DNA of 64,000 nucleotides from the NCBI RefSeq assembly GCF_964204645.1, contig NC_134031.1:16675307-16739306 (forward strand). The letters run 5' to 3'. A program made the translations under genes and the position numbers. The notes beneath the pieces are model-generated. The model had not been told where the DNA came from and did not search any database. It worked only from the letters and a program-made list of their open reading frames with translations. Shown one piece after another: positions 36,623 to 51,809 of the stretch (position 1 is the stretch's first letter; every line of letters starts with the position of its first letter). The stretch comes from Tubulanus polymorphus (lineage: Eukaryota > Nemertea > Palaeonemertea > Tubulaniformes > Tubulanidae).

Positions 36623-36785
36623 AACCTCGTTATAACTGGCTCGGATACAACGATTCATCGGATATAACAAATATAGAATTTCGTCCAAAGTAAGAAAATT
36701 TAGATTATTTCATATTGGATAACGAACTATCGGTTGTAACGAACATATTTTCTGGTCCCGTGAAGTTTGCTGTAACGAGGTTGTA
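36623..36785. mobile_element. Pogo/Tigger-like MITE
   Basis: Inverted ends AACCTCGTTATAAC and GTAACGAGGTTGTA bound about 163 bp with further GATATAAC / GTTGTAACG words inside. ACCTCGTTATAAC-type ends are typical of pogo/Tigger elements. Non-coding. Confidence 0.5.
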
Positions 36786-36881
36786 TTTTGGTACAGTCCC
36801 GAACCACCATCCTGAAAAACTAGACGATCTTGCAAAAATGGAGAACTCGCCATGATTGCCACGGAAATTGATTAGAAGGAT

Positions 36882-36916
36882 CAGGGAAGTGTGATGTGAC
36901 TCATCACACTTCCCTG
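36882..36916. mobile_element. 35-bp micro-element: two fused ends of the RAG1-N-like transposon
   Basis: CAGGGAAGTGTGATG, five spacer bases, then CATCACACTTCCCTG. The two halves equal the termini of the element at 34304-36524. The 7-bp word GAAGGAT flanks it directly on both sides (36875-36881 and 36917-36923), a target duplication of the same length as for the large copy. It is therefore a genuine insertion of a near-minimal element or the product of a deep internal deletion. Confidence 0.85.
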
Positions 36917-36923
36917 GAAGGAT

Positions 36924-37619
36924 AAACTTGACAATCCGGACACATTTGCCCTCAGTGTTTGTTTGAATCACATTCCACGCATAACATTAATGAGGACACC
37001 TTGGCGAGCTCTAGTAAATGACATTTGCGGCAAATGACTAGGTTTTTAGAATTGCAGTCTGGTTCTTCTTTTCATGCAAGATTATCAAAGCGGAAAGACG
37101 CGAACGAACAACACTCGGAAACTTTAAGTGCCATATTTCCATTCAAGAGAGACGTCTGAAAAAAAATATACCGCTTTAAATAGCGCTAAAAGCACGACCT
37201 TTTATAAAATAAACACTATATAAGCTGGCTTTTGATCGTTTCCTAGACAGTACCTCGATTTTAATTCGCCGAAAGTTCATAGTGTTCAAACGGATTTTCT
37301 ATTCCAAAGAACAGCACCATAACGCCTATGAATCCCTCATTTCTTCCTCAATTTCCGCAAATTGTCATTATATAACTAGCATTCTTTAATGAGGTCATGT
37401 CTGACCGTCTACCGGTCAGCCACGCCAAACATTTATCGGAACAAGAACATCTTAAAGTAAGGACAACCTAACGTTATTGGCACGGATAACACGAATGAAA
37501 ATATTATCAGAACTTACACGTATATTCACGTTTATTCAACAACTATAAAATAACAGGTAGTTAGTTTTGAACTTAGTTTTGATAAATATATAAACAAATG
37601 TAGATGCGCAAATATAAAT
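36924..37619. other. Intergenic, no gene seen
   Basis: AT-rich sequence without convincing exons, leading into the 3' end of the minus-strand gene at 37620. No repeats with clear ends were found. Confidence 0.4.
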
Positions 37620-40105
37620 TTAATGTTTTCGTTTAGTCTTATAGCCATGAAAACGAACTTGTTTCTTGGGCTGTCCTAATTTTCCAGACGGCGTCGGACA
37701 AATCGAGGTATCGAGCGTTATTTCGTCGCTCTCATTTTGATATATCTCGATGTTTTCGCTGATATCGCTGTCACTGTGGTGATTCTCTTCGTGTGGAGTA
37801 GTAAGAGCGATCTCGTCTGCTGTTGGAGTTGTAAGCGGCTCGGGGACGGTAAACTTCTTCGCCGGTGTTTCTCCCGTTGTTTTGTTGAATAAACCTGGAA
37901 ATATTTCGTACGCGTTGCTACTAAGTTCGAGACAAGTTGGAACTGAATCATCGAGAGCCAGTAACAGTTCTTCAGCATTAGCTACTATTTTCTGTGATTT
38001 TAGATGCGCTTCGTTGGACTGAACGTCTGCATCAGTAGAGATATCGTTGATGTCCGAAGACAGTACTTCGTGTGGACTCAACTCTTCACTGGAGTTCCCG
38101 ACCACGGCTTCCTTATTTTCAACTTCCGATGATTCCGCCATTGCCTCAATACAGTCCATCGTTTTCATAGAATGGCCAGCTGGTATTTTGTCATCTTCCG
38201 TGTTTTCCTGCACGTTTTCGCACGACGACACATTTGACGTCTGGTGGTCGTCGTTGTTAAGTTGCGAAAGGTCGAGAGAAGGAATTTCATCCAGCACTTT
38301 ATTAACAGATTTCTCAATCATGTTGTCCACGAATATTTCTACCGAAGGCGAGGATGTCGGTTTTACTTCAGTCGTTTTTGCGTCTTCGTCGCTGAAAGTC
38401 ACGAATTCGAAATCATCGAGATCTGGTACACGTGGTATTTGAACCACGTGATGAGTCTTCTCGTCTGTCTCGTGGCTTTCTACCTTCCCTGTACGGTCAG
38501 TGACGATGATCGACGCTGTTAATTCAACTTCTTCTGTACTTTCTATTTTCTCGTTTTCTAGAATGTTAGGTTTCCTTTTCAGTGAAAAATCCATGTTCTG
38601 TGTACAAGAGTCACTAACTGTAATGATAGCGTTGGTTTGATGAGAATTTCTACGCGGTTCGGATGAATGCGAGAATTGTTCGGTAACAATCGCCGAGGTT
38701 TTTCCGTGAAACATCGTCGTTGTCATCTGTCCTCCACGTTCGTGACTTCGATTGCGAGATGCTTTACGCATCGCTTGCAAAATCTCCTGACGATCTTTGT
38801 CTTTGAAGGCTATTTCCAAACTATTCGACTTTTGAAAAAACGCATTTTCGCTAGTTCGCCTCAGGTGCTCCAGCCAGAAGTCGTGTGGATTGTCGGTTGA
38901 TGAATACGTTCCGCGCGATGGACGCCTATTTGGATCTTGTTGGGTATACATACAATACGGAGTGGTAAGATTTTGAGCTTTCACTTTTCTAGAGCTGTAT
39001 TGATCGTAGTGATTTTTGAAATCCGAATGAAAATCAGGCGCGTGGACAAGGAATTTTTTCTCAAGCGGAGGAAGCCGAGGTGATGCGTTTAGTTGCGAGA
39101 AATCATTCGTGTTGTCCGTTGTTCGTTTGACAAAATTAGAATTTTCTGGCGACGAAGGCGGCGTCAAACCTGAAACGAAGATTACTTTTCATGAAATATT
39201 GGAATGAAAATTGTTCGCATAGGTTTAATGAGCTTTTAAGTTCTATAAATGACATTATATTGATCACCGGCAACTAAAAGATTTCCTATTGATCTGCAAT
39301 GCATATCGTCTGTAGTGCCTTAGTAGCATTTCAACAACGCTTTCTTCGATGCATACGTTTTTAGGTATACTGCCATACCACGTACCAGTAAGACTAGCGG
39401 CATTATCTTCAAGAAATTCTTCCATTAAGATAACTTACTTTCTGGTCGACCCCTTATCACAATCGGGGTTTTTCGATCGGTTGTGACATCGCGATCCGAT
39501 TGCGTTGTTTTGCGTTTCTTCTTTCGTTTCATTCGTTTTTTGCTCTTTTGTTGTCTCCTTTGCTTGCCGCAGTCGGAGTCGGAAACGTCGGCCTCGTCCG
39601 AGCAAGTGGCAGGGGTGACACTACCGCGCCGAGGTTTTCTCGAATCGCGCTGCGATGAATCCAGACGTAGCCCGGGTTGATTTTGGTACCTGCTGGTTAG
39701 CTCAGGACTTGATCTGCTAGTTGACGCATCGCGACTGCTGCTCTGGATCGAAGATTCCTCCGTTTCCGTATAACTCATATCTTTGTTAGTTACACTCTTA
39801 TCTGGCATTTTTTCTCCCGAAGGAGCGGCAACTCGTGGACGCCGCTTACTCCTTCGTTTCTGTTTGCGACCGGCGCTTTGTAATCCGGTTCTCGATTTCA
39901 GACGACCTCTCGTTTCTTTGGAACGTTTCGTTGTTTTCACCACAGGATGTCCGCCAGATAATCCCAATTCATCCGCGGACGGGGAACGATATCCTTCCAA
40001 AAACGCGTTCTCTTTCGTTTCCGGTCGAAGTCCAGTCGACTGTAAACAGGTATCTTGTTTCGTTTCGACACGGTGTCTTCGTTGTCTGTGGTTTGTCCGC
40101 GTCAT
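37620..40105 (-). CDS. Unrecognised 738-aa charged, Ser-rich protein
   Basis: Two coding exons, 40105-39439 and 39169-37620, join in frame (GAA A|GT TTG) to 739 codons including the stop. A non-coding first exon probably ends at 40596 (TTAG|GTAAG). The N-terminal third is basic, with clusters such as KSKKRMKRKKKRK near residue 200 that look like a nuclear localisation signal, plus Ser/Arg stretches. The middle has HDFWLEHLRRTSENAFFQ and a predicted helix EIAFKDKDRQEILQAMRKA. The C-terminal half is acidic, and the protein ends KKQVRFHGYKTKRKH. KKQVRF fits the RVxF docking motif for protein phosphatase 1. No known domain was recognised; a nuclear or scaffold role is a guess. Confidence 0.65.
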
Positions 40106-40589
40106 TACTGTCCAAACATCGAAAATATATTTGCGTCAAACAAATGATCAAAATAACAAGGGTTCTGATATGCTCTTTACTCTGTAATTATGCCAACCCA
40201 TTAGCTTGGGTTGGATTAAACTACACGCGTACGTCTTATTAATGGTAACACTAAGCCAATGGTTATATTAGCATTTACGTATATATACTGAGGCTGTTGC
40301 CAATGTCTGCAATAATGATTAAAATCCGACAATAGATCGGGCTGCAGTCTCTCATTATGATCAGAGGAAAATATATACATCGATATATTGGCATTGCGTT
40401 GATGATCTCGGAAGTTAGACTCAGCTCTGTCGTACGTGGTATCTATATGATCCGATACATGTATCATATCTCATCATATTACGTAATTAGTTCGTAGCTA
40501 GGTCTCATTCAAAATTGACCAGCTTCTATAACAGTTCACTTAAACTATGAGAAATTAGGTCCAGTACACTAATCAAATTATAAAATACT

Positions 40590-40680
40590 TCTTACCTAAT
40601 GAGTGGTATTTCTTCGTTCGCCCATGTTAGTCTCTGGTGACAATCCACAGCAACGCGTTACCAACGATACTGTACTCAGC
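40590..40680 (-). other. Probable non-coding first exon of the 738-aa protein gene
   Basis: The minus strand reads ACATGGGCGAACGAAG, then ACCACTCATTAG|GTAAGAAG, a consensus donor at 40595-40596. The short ATG frame in it stops after 9 codons, so it is 5' UTR with a possible uORF. The matching acceptor TTTGGACAG lies at 40108, 2 bp before the ATG at 40105. Confidence 0.4.
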
Positions 40681-40806
40681 CGCCACTAGATCCGCCGTTG
40701 CTATGCTATTTTATAGTTTCTGATTTTCACCGTCTCGGGAAACTAATCAGGGGCCAGGTGTTTTTATTTTATAAAGGCCAGGGTTCGCAAAATTATTCAC
40801 ATTCTA

Positions 40807-41160
40807 TTGGCGAATGATCTGTCGGATGTGAATTTTGAGTCAGGACGATTAGAACTACGTATTTTACCACCGAGTGCCAACCCGACAGTATTTTCATTAC
40901 GCCGTATTGGCGTGTTTAGTGCAGTCTTCGTGTCGAGGGGTAAACCCGGGACTCTAAAACGAACTGAGTTCTTCGTTTTCTACACCGAGAGCAAACCAGA
41001 ATTTTCCGTTCTTTGTTGGCTTCGAAAAATTAACTTAGATTTATTTTTGCATTGTCAATAATAAGTTACCGGGGGAAAAGATATAATGTTTTGCACACTA
41101 TGGTCCGATGTCCCTCACCTATTTATGGACAATAAAGTACTTGAATTTGAATTTATCCTA
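40807..41160 (+). repeat. Probable LINE-type 3' end
   Basis: The segment ends ATGGACAATAAAGTACTTG then AATTTGAATTT, a tail form common at 3' ends of non-LTR retrotransposons. It is preceded by CCGATGTCCCTCACCTATTT. An 84-codon open stretch at 40807-41061 lacks an ATG and recognisable domains. Confidence 0.4.
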
Positions 41161-41276
41161 ATCCGCGTTTTACTTTTACGCAATAAAAAGATGGTTGCCC
41201 CTTGAAAAATATTTAGTCGAAGACAATAATCGCCTAATTTGTTCTTGATTGGTGAACATCAAAAGCAACTCCAACT

Positions 41277-41726
41277 ATGGAATATATAGGTGAAATCGTA
41301 TATCTGACTCTGGCCGCATTTTTATGGGGTTTTACGAATCCGATGTTAAAACAAGGCGGAGAAGGGATCGAAAGGGTGAAGAAGTCGAATCGAGTCTTCC
41401 AGTTTTTAGCAGAACTGAATTTTCTCGTGTCAACCGGACGCTTCATGATTCCGTTCCTCATGAATCAAGCCGGATCGATTGTGTTTTTCCTGACGTTACG
41501 AACGGCTGATTTAGCGCTGGCTGTGCCGATTACGAACGCGTTGACGTTCGTTTTCACGATCATTTCCGGATACGTGATCCTCGACGAGAAAGTCAGCAAA
41601 CAGACGTTCATCGGAATGTTGATGGTCGTTACTGGTGTATTTTGCTGCGTTATTGGTTCGCGTGCATTCGCGGGTCGAGTCGACGGCCCCGACCATCCTT
41701 GTCCCAACAGTGGTGGACATTCATAG
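41277..41726 (+). CDS. TMEM234: Transmembrane protein 234 homologue, intronless
   Basis: 149 aa in a single exon from ATG (41277) to TAG. It is a small EamA/DMT-like membrane protein with about four hydrophobic segments: YLTLAAFLWGFTNPML, FMIPFLMNQAGSIVFFLTL, LALAVPITNALTFVFTIISGY, and FIGMLMVVTGVFCCVIG. The signature order LWG.T.P.LK, PF..NQ.GS, (D)L.LAVP..N.L matches the TMEM234 family along its whole length. The function is poorly known; vertebrate TMEM234 has been linked to the kidney filtration barrier. Vertebrate orthologues have several introns, so the single exon is notable. The gene starts about 0.7 kb from the divergent 738-aa protein gene. Confidence 0.88.
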   Translation: MEYIGEIVYLTLAAFLWGFTNPMLKQGGEGIERVKKSNRVFQFLAELNFLVSTGRFMIPFLMNQAGSIVFFLTLRTADLALAVPITNALTFVFTIISGYVILDEKVSKQTFIGMLMVVTGVFCCVIGSRAFAGRVDGPDHPCPNSGGHS

Positions 41727-42551
41727 AATCAACTTTACTGCTATTAAATCCTTCATAATTTTGTATAGAAATATTTAGAAAATATACGTATGACGTCTAT
41801 ATTATAAGAAATAGTTTTATTTCATGTCTGTTGTCCGGCAGGTGACAGTTCAATTGTAACAGTGAAATTCTGAGGACACCAGGATATGTCAGCATAAAAC
41901 TCGATAAATTATCTTAATAATGGTACAAAATTTAAAGTTTGTTTAAACTGATTAATCGATGTCCAAATTTCTTGTAAGGAAGCCCCACTGTACTATGAAC
42001 AACTAGCCTGATCTGAAGATTTTGATCCAATTATATTCACACTGGGAGTTATCTATAATTATGAAGGTACTCTAGTCCCGGAAGTTTGTTATCAGCCAGG
42101 TGACTGGATAACCTCAGGATGAACCAAATATTTACATGCGGGATATGAATTATCTTCTAATATCATGAACAGATATTTTGGTCTCAGATGTTTGTCGCGA
42201 GTAGGTTCACGTCGTCCTTTGAGTCAAACCACTAGACCATCTTCTGTTATCGGACTTAGTGGAACTAAGTGAAATTGAATGTCAGTTAGAAGGAACCACA
42301 GCCTGGAAATGGTCAACAGGGGATTGAGCACTGACGCTGTATTTAGAACCTATTTCTAACATGGAAGACACTGTGAAATGCGTTATGACTGAACTAAGTG
42401 TTAGGGTTATAAGTTTTGACCACTAGTCGACTAGTTATGAAAACTGAAGTTCGCCCTGACTTGCTGGAAGATCTGTTTGTATTAAACAACTCATGTTTCC
42501 TCGTGAATTGATGTAAGAACAAGGAGAAAGATTCGAGAATACAATATTTCG
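41727..42551. other. Convergent intergenic region between TMEM234 and ILKAP
   Basis: 3' UTRs of two convergent genes plus unassigned sequence. Near 42190-42245 the minus strand reads GGTCTAGTGGTTTGACTC, an A-box-like SINE head remnant with no clear B-box. Confidence 0.35.
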
Positions 42552-45428
42552 TCATAGGGTTTTATTATCGTTTTTCGTAAATGCTACGATGATAACAGAA
42601 ACATTGTCACCGCTGAGACGTCTGACCGATTCTAATGCAATCTGTGAACACGCTGTACTGTACAGTAGAGATTCATCATCTTCACCCTGAAATAATCGAT
42701 AACGTCTACATCTAGATTACACTAGAGTAAGTGTAATGCAGTAAACTTTTAGACTAGAATGATTTGTAATACAGTAGATTCTGCTTTAATCGGTAGCAGG
42801 TATGGATTGCCAAACAAGAGTAAGGTAGAGTCTACTGTGATACATCAATTTGTGCCAGTCAAACATAGTTGAGACAATAGTTATGTTGGCTAATTTGATC
42901 CATACCTTCTCAAATATTTTGTCGATAAATTGAATCGCTTCCTGTGGTTTGAAACTTTTCCAAAGTCCATCGCAAGCAATGATCAGATACCTATGGATAG
43001 ACAGAACGAACATTATCCATTATGATATAGAAACATCTTTTTCACCTTGATGTGCCTGGAAAACAGTTAGCAATAAAGGCTTACCTGTCTCCATCTGTGA
43101 GTTGACAGCGTCTGATATCTGGGACAGAGGAAACCCCGAAACGTTTATAGGGACCATCACCAAATGAACGAGAAACTTCTAATATTCCATTCACGCGACC
43201 TTCCCTGGTTATGTATGAGAATTGGGTAAAATTATCTAGAGATTTTCAAACCCAAAACTTTCAGCCAATGGACGTGTATAAAATCCGAAAGCTTACTTAA
43301 CAGTGCCTCCAGCTTTCTGTATTCGTTGTCTTTCTTCGTACGCTATCGGACTATGATCTTTAGTAAGTGTTATAGGTATCGTTTCTTTAACATCATTTTG
43401 TCGACATAAAACAGCCTTGACAATAGAAATAAGCCATTCTAGATCTACCGAGTACAGGATTCTTCAAACATTTATCGCGATCCACCTATCGATTACTTAC
43501 CGTACTGTCACCAATGTTAGCTATATACAGCGTATCGTTTACTAGTAATACTGTCGTGGCAGTTGAACCATCTTTCCATTGAGGTTTTCTACAAATACAT
43601 ATAGTATACAAGTTACGATTGTCTATCATAGAATCAATTTAATAAGAACATCATTAGTCCTACAACTGACTGTTTGGCAGCTTCTTTGAGAAATTCTTCA
43701 TCCGTTTTTTTGTACACTTCTAACATACATTTCTTCATATCTTTCTCCAATTGCGTTAAATCGCCTGCAATAAATCAGATTGTAAGATGATACGGTTAAT
43801 ATTATTTTCTATGAACACTATTTGTTCGATTTTAGATTTTGAAATTTACTCCATTACCCTTTGGGAATTTCTCAGTCAGGTTGATATGCAAATGTTTAGC
43901 AGCGTAGTTTGAGGCTCGTTTTCCACCATGTCCGTCATACACAGCATAAAAACTCAGGCGACTCCTAGTAACAAGAAAAACATTGAAATTTGTAACAAAT
44001 CATTTTTGCTGTATTAAAAGAGGAATCAGAGCACTAGAAATTTTGTAATATATATAATTTTTATATTTGTTACTCAGAGGCGGATTGGATCTTGATTCTT
44101 ACTTATAAATCCTTGAATGGTCAGGCCCCACAATATTTGAAATCATAAGTGCAATACAAGGCATCCTCTAGAGTGTTAAGATCAAACAGTCAATCACTTC
44201 TAGTCATCCCTCGTGTCAATCTAGTCTCTGCGGGTCACAGGACCTTTTCTTACTCCGCCCCACTACTATGGAACTCCTTACCAGATGCAATTAAATCTAG
44301 TCCTTCTACTGACGTTTTTAAATTGCAACTTAAAACCCATTTGTTCACTAAAGCTTTTAACTAATGATGTAAATTGTTTTTTCTATCTTAATGTTTAAAT
44401 TGTATTTTTATATTGTAAAGCCAATGAGCATATTTTATATGGATTTTAGGCTCAATAAATTATTATTATTATTATAATTATTATTATCTAGGGTCTGATT
44501 CAGGAAGGTGCACCCTCAAAATAGGGCATATTCAATTAAAAGGGCACCCCATAAGAAATCTCATCAGAAAACTGGTATTTTGGAAATACAGAGAAGCTTA
44601 TGAATTTAAAATTTTTAGGTATCAATTTAGTATTTTTTTGTTAAACTTCAGGGCAACTTGATATTTCTAGGAGGGGGGTAGGCACCCCCTGCGCCCTCCC
44701 CTTGGATCTACCCCTGCTGTGATGAGTAAAACTTACACATCATGATTTGATCGAATGACCTGCGGTTTGAAATCATCAATAATAACATGGCTATCTTGCA
44801 TTTCATCGCGTTCACCTTGTAAACTCGCGCAAAAACTTTTCACTCTGTAACAAACTACCAAATGAGAATACATCCAGTGAAAAAGTGTTTTCACAATATA
44901 TTTCATCCCAACATAATAACATGTATATACGAAAGCAATTTATATAAAGTTTTTCTGTTTTTACCATTGACTCTGAATCGTTTTTCTTTGTTACTGATCT
45001 CGTGATTATCATCAGTAGATTTTCGTTTCGACTCATTTCTGTCGTTGGCACCATCGATATTAGCTGCAATTTTTTCTTCTCGTGCCACCGCGGATTCTGG
45101 TGGCAAATCATCAAATATTGACCCTTCATTGTTTGGGACCTGTAGTGTCTGAATTGGTGGGTATTTATCCGGCAATTTCTTAGCACCTATAAATATACAT
45201 AAATCAACAAATATCAGTCAGAATCAGAACCAAAAACTAGGGACAGTCATTAAATCAGACAGACAGACAGTGAAGCGCGAAAATTCTTTGACTTCTTTGA
45301 CCATTCACATTCTTATTAACAAAGTTGCTAGCAACTGATGGGGAATGTCCTAAAATCAGTAATTTTTATTTCTCGGTTTTGTACATCTATTTACCATTTG
45401 GTTCAGGTAGGTCGTCAAATAGGTCCAT
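42552..45428 (-). CDS. ILKAP: Integrin-linked kinase-associated phosphatase, PP2C family (ILKAP)
   Basis: Mn/Mg-dependent Ser/Thr phosphatase. In mammals it binds integrin-linked kinase and inhibits ILK signalling. Exons: 45428-45395, 45186-44965, 44842-44737, 43964-43858, 43764-43671, 43588-43501, 43415-43297, 43204-43085, 42990-42906, 42686-42552, giving 369 aa (human is 392). The N-terminus MDLFDDLPEPNG and a second FDDLPPE motif at about residue 30 match the family's disordered start. PP2C motifs in order: ERDEMQD, YDGHGG (metal-binding Asp), DGSTAT, NIGDS, VSRSFGDG, ACDGLW and GDNVSV near the end. The canonical GDSRA is GDSTA here. Introns hold a LINE fragment and a MITE. It is divergent from CAPZB, start codons 420 bp apart. 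Confidence 0.93.
44086..44480 (+). mobile_element. LINE 3'-end fragment in an ILKAP intron
   Basis: Translation of 44149-44364 ends LWNSLPDAIKSSPSTDVFK followed by LKTHLFTKAF and a stop, after RTFSYSAPLLWN. This is the standard C-terminus of reverse transcriptases of CR1/L2-like non-LTR retrotransposons. An upstream piece, LTYKSLNGQAPQYL, lies just before it with a stop between. The tail AATAAATTATTATTATTATT at 44453-44475 is the expected microsatellite 3' end. The copy is 5'-truncated and dead. Confidence 0.8.
44489..44717. mobile_element. Non-autonomous DNA element (AGGGGTAGATC end)
   Basis: The right end, read inverted, is CAGGGGTAGATCCAAGGGG. The left end AGGGTCTGATTCAGGAAGG is an imperfect partner. 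The interior has GGGCACCCC and GGCACCCCCT words. The ends resemble those of 60632-60882. Non-coding. Confidence 0.45.
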
Positions 45429-45848
45429 TAAAATGGCAATATATATATAAGCAGATTTCGCTAAAATAATGTAATTCAAGTATTCAATGGACCGTCCACC
45501 ATTTTGAATTTTTTGCGATGGTCACATGACTGAATGTGAACCGGTTCCGCTTCGATGGCGTATCCCAGTACCCGATAGTGGTGATCAGGCTCGAATCCTA
45601 GGTTTTCTATAAGTCCCTGAAATAACTTTTGTGGGATATTCATTTTCTTAGGATGAATATAATCACCATAAGGTGATATAATGAAGTTCCTAGTTTATAG
45701 TTACTGAATATGATGCACATGATTAACCTAGACATGTACTTCCGCGTTCGTCCCTGGCACGCGAGGATGAATCCGGCGTCCCGATTGGCTCAAACGCCCG
45801 TCTCTGCCATATTGTTACTTCCTTGTTGGGACAGCACTTCAAATAATC
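45429..45848. promoter_or_regulatory. Bidirectional promoter region of ILKAP and CAPZB
   Basis: Only 420 bp separate the two start codons, which face away from each other. The segment includes the 5' UTRs of both genes and a GATTGGCT (inverted CCAAT) word at about 45783. No TATA box stands out. An out-of-frame ATG at 45767 precedes the CAPZB start. Confidence 0.6.
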
Positions 45849-48941
<3,093 letters not shown>

Positions 48942-51740
48942 CGACCTCGACGACGTCGGTGCTATTTATTATTATATTTAGTAAAACGATAGTAATCAAT
49001 TAGAAACAGAAGAACGACGTCACGCACGTTTAATGATCTACGACAGATAACGAATTTGACCGGGGCCTATCGTTTTGAATCAGTTTATATCGTGGAAATG
49101 GGTTTCAGTTTATATTTTGCCATGACAACCTATTCTAACTGCACCTGTGCTGCTAACAAGTTACCCTAGTCTGCGTCTAGAGACAGCGTTTATTATCCAT
49201 TGTGAAGTAACGGCGTAAGTCAGAAAGTTGTCCGTATTTAATAATCTCTGCTGATGAATCGTTTTATGTTTCGTGATTTTCACATTTCGGCTTTGAATGC
49301 GTCAAGTTCATTAATTTACCCTATTTCTGCTTAATCAACTCGGTCCCATTTTAGTTGATATAGATATATGAATTATTTTTTTAACCAAACCCATGATCAA
49401 CAGTCAGAGTAGGAGTTGGCTGTTTTTACGATAGTTACATTGATGGTGTTGAATTTCGATTATATTTTATTAAATTATAAAGGTCAACTCTCGTATTCAG
49501 TTTGTTATTTGTATGAACTAACAGGCTAGCCAAATATTAATTACTTATAACATGGAAATAATTTGAGCCTTACTGATTTGCAGTGACTTGATTTCCATAG
49601 TAACGATATGGGGATATCGATTTTCTGGGGGATTTTCATCTGCCATAAGTTTGCGAAGATTCTCAGAATTTTAGCCAGGCCAAATTTTTTTTTAGCCAAG
49701 TAGGTTAACCTTTTTTTTAGCACGAACATCATTTCGTAAACTTCTTATTGTATTCCAACGACACGGTACGAACATTCATTAAGACTAGTCTAGACTTTTG
49801 TTAATTCCCACTCGTGGTATTATCAAATCATAAACCTGCCTAATCGTACGCAATCAAAAGTAAACTTATGAAAAATTGTACATTCACTTAGAATTGATAC
49901 CCGATATACAATTCCTTAATGGTGAACTAAATGTGTAAAGTAAAGCCTCAGATGCGGATCCAGGCGTAGACTTTGACAGGAGCATTACGAAATGAAAAGG
50001 GCATATACACTGGAGAAGGACAAGTTAGTATCCAGGCAGCCAAAAGCAGCCAAGTGTCTTGAAAATTTTCTAAGTTCAGTGCAACAATTTCTAAACGCTT
50101 GAGGGACATTTGATAGAATATAAGCTAAATCTTGTGCTGCAGACTGCTGTCTTATTGTCTGGAAAAAGTGCCCTGAAATATTGCTATTGTATTCTCAACA
50201 CGGCCTTGAGCTCCCATCTGGATCCGCCATCGAGCATTCTGTAGTACTTTTCATTCGCTGTTCGTATTGTTTCTTGCTTACGCAGGGATGACTGTATTTT
50301 ATATTATTATCATTATTATTATTATTATATGATTATTTGCTATTTCACTATTGATTACTCTGCATGTGCGTTGTACAGATAATTATTGTTTGTACTGAAT
50401 AAAAAACAAGAAGCAAACAAACCAAAAATACTTGGAAAGAGAAACTAATTAATTTTCCGTTAGCCTAGATTTATCTCTCTGCCTATATAGATATATACAT
50501 ATATATGCGATGAAGTATTCCTGAATTTAGCGAGCTACGTACGTGCGGCGTCCAGTTTCAGACAACTGTGCTATGAATGATTTATGTTTTGGTGCCATTC
50601 CAGTTGGAACATTCCGGAATAGTGCGATGATCTCTTTCACTCCTTTTGTTATACTCCGTTCTTGAATAAGAATGATGTTCCGCTTCTATTTAATTTGCAG
50701 AAATTTCAGAATATTTTCCTTTGAGAATTTTCTTATCAGAACAATGAACCTCAGAAAACGAAATCAATTGTTTGCTTAGAAAATTCCCCTGTCTTACTAA
50801 GTATTACTTAAATGTTTTTCGATTAGATCTTGATTTAATGCGATCAAAACGTAATTTGCAAGTCTGTTTGTATCCTTTTATAGAGCACTGTCTTGAAATG
50901 TTTTCACCTTGCAAAAGCCATTTATCTGGAAGAAAATGCTGATGTATTTTTTGGGGTCCAATGATTATTTCTATAGTACATGTACTTATAATGATGGATG
51001 AAGAATTTTGTATGTAACGCATCCATAGTAAAAATGTCTATGTAAAAAAATTAAAGTCATTATCATAGTCTAACTAAATAAATAATACATATGTACAGTT
51101 AATTGATTTAGTTTATGATTTGAATTGTTTTGTTTGCTGAGCAACTGCCTGGTGGAGAAAAGCTGGCTATGAAATACTATGAGGATGGACTTCAAAGATT
51201 CCCAATTAACTTTGATACACAAGAATTAACAATATTGTCTATGGATTGATAAACACAAGTCTCAATAAATCTGTAGGCTGGATAATAATGCAAGCAAGAA
51301 ATGGTCACTGATTAATTAGTTGATAAATCTTTATTTTTGAAATGAGGGTAGGTGAGGGTAGAACGCCGGATGATAGATTAGACGCAATTTTTTCTTAAGA
51401 CCGTATACTGCTGCCACCCAACGGCTCCACCCTAAACTATGTATAAAAACAAATGAAGAGATAAATTTAGACTTCACGTCAGCTGTTCCACAGAATAATA
51501 TTCTTTGAACATGAAAACAAAGGATCGAGATCAAAAATATGGTGGATAGTATTTTAAGGTTTCCAACTAATGATTTCCTAATAATTGAATAGACGAAATT
51601 TCGGAGTAGGGTAGGCCTAGTATTTATATTTTGTTGATTGATTGATAGGCCTAGATTAATTAAACCTTCACCGACCAAGCAGCAACAAGCTGTGATTTTT
51701 GTTCTCCCGATTTGATAATATTTTTCTGAATTCTTCCTTC
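48942..51740. other. CAPZB 3' UTR and intergenic
   Basis: No coding exon was identified. AT-rich, with an ATT microsatellite at about 50306-50330, a repeat at 49950-50232, and an AATAAA at about 50398 that could end a long CAPZB 3' UTR. The DISP3 5' UTR probably begins near 51740. Confidence 0.4.
49950..50232 (+). mobile_element. Non-autonomous repeat, GGCATATACA family, copy 1
   Basis: Blocks AAAGGGCATATACA, AGTATCCAGGCAGC, TCTTGAAAATTTT, TTGAGGGACATT and GTGCCCTGAAATATTGC recur in the same order, inverted, at 57185-57430. The ends GCGGATCCAGG and CTGGATCCGCC are inverted repeats. Confidence 0.65.
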
Positions 51741-51809
51741 AAGGAGACGGAGTGAGAAGACGTTGAGGAAACCTACCGTCATTCGCGTCGGATCTCTAAC
51801 GTGAGAAGA

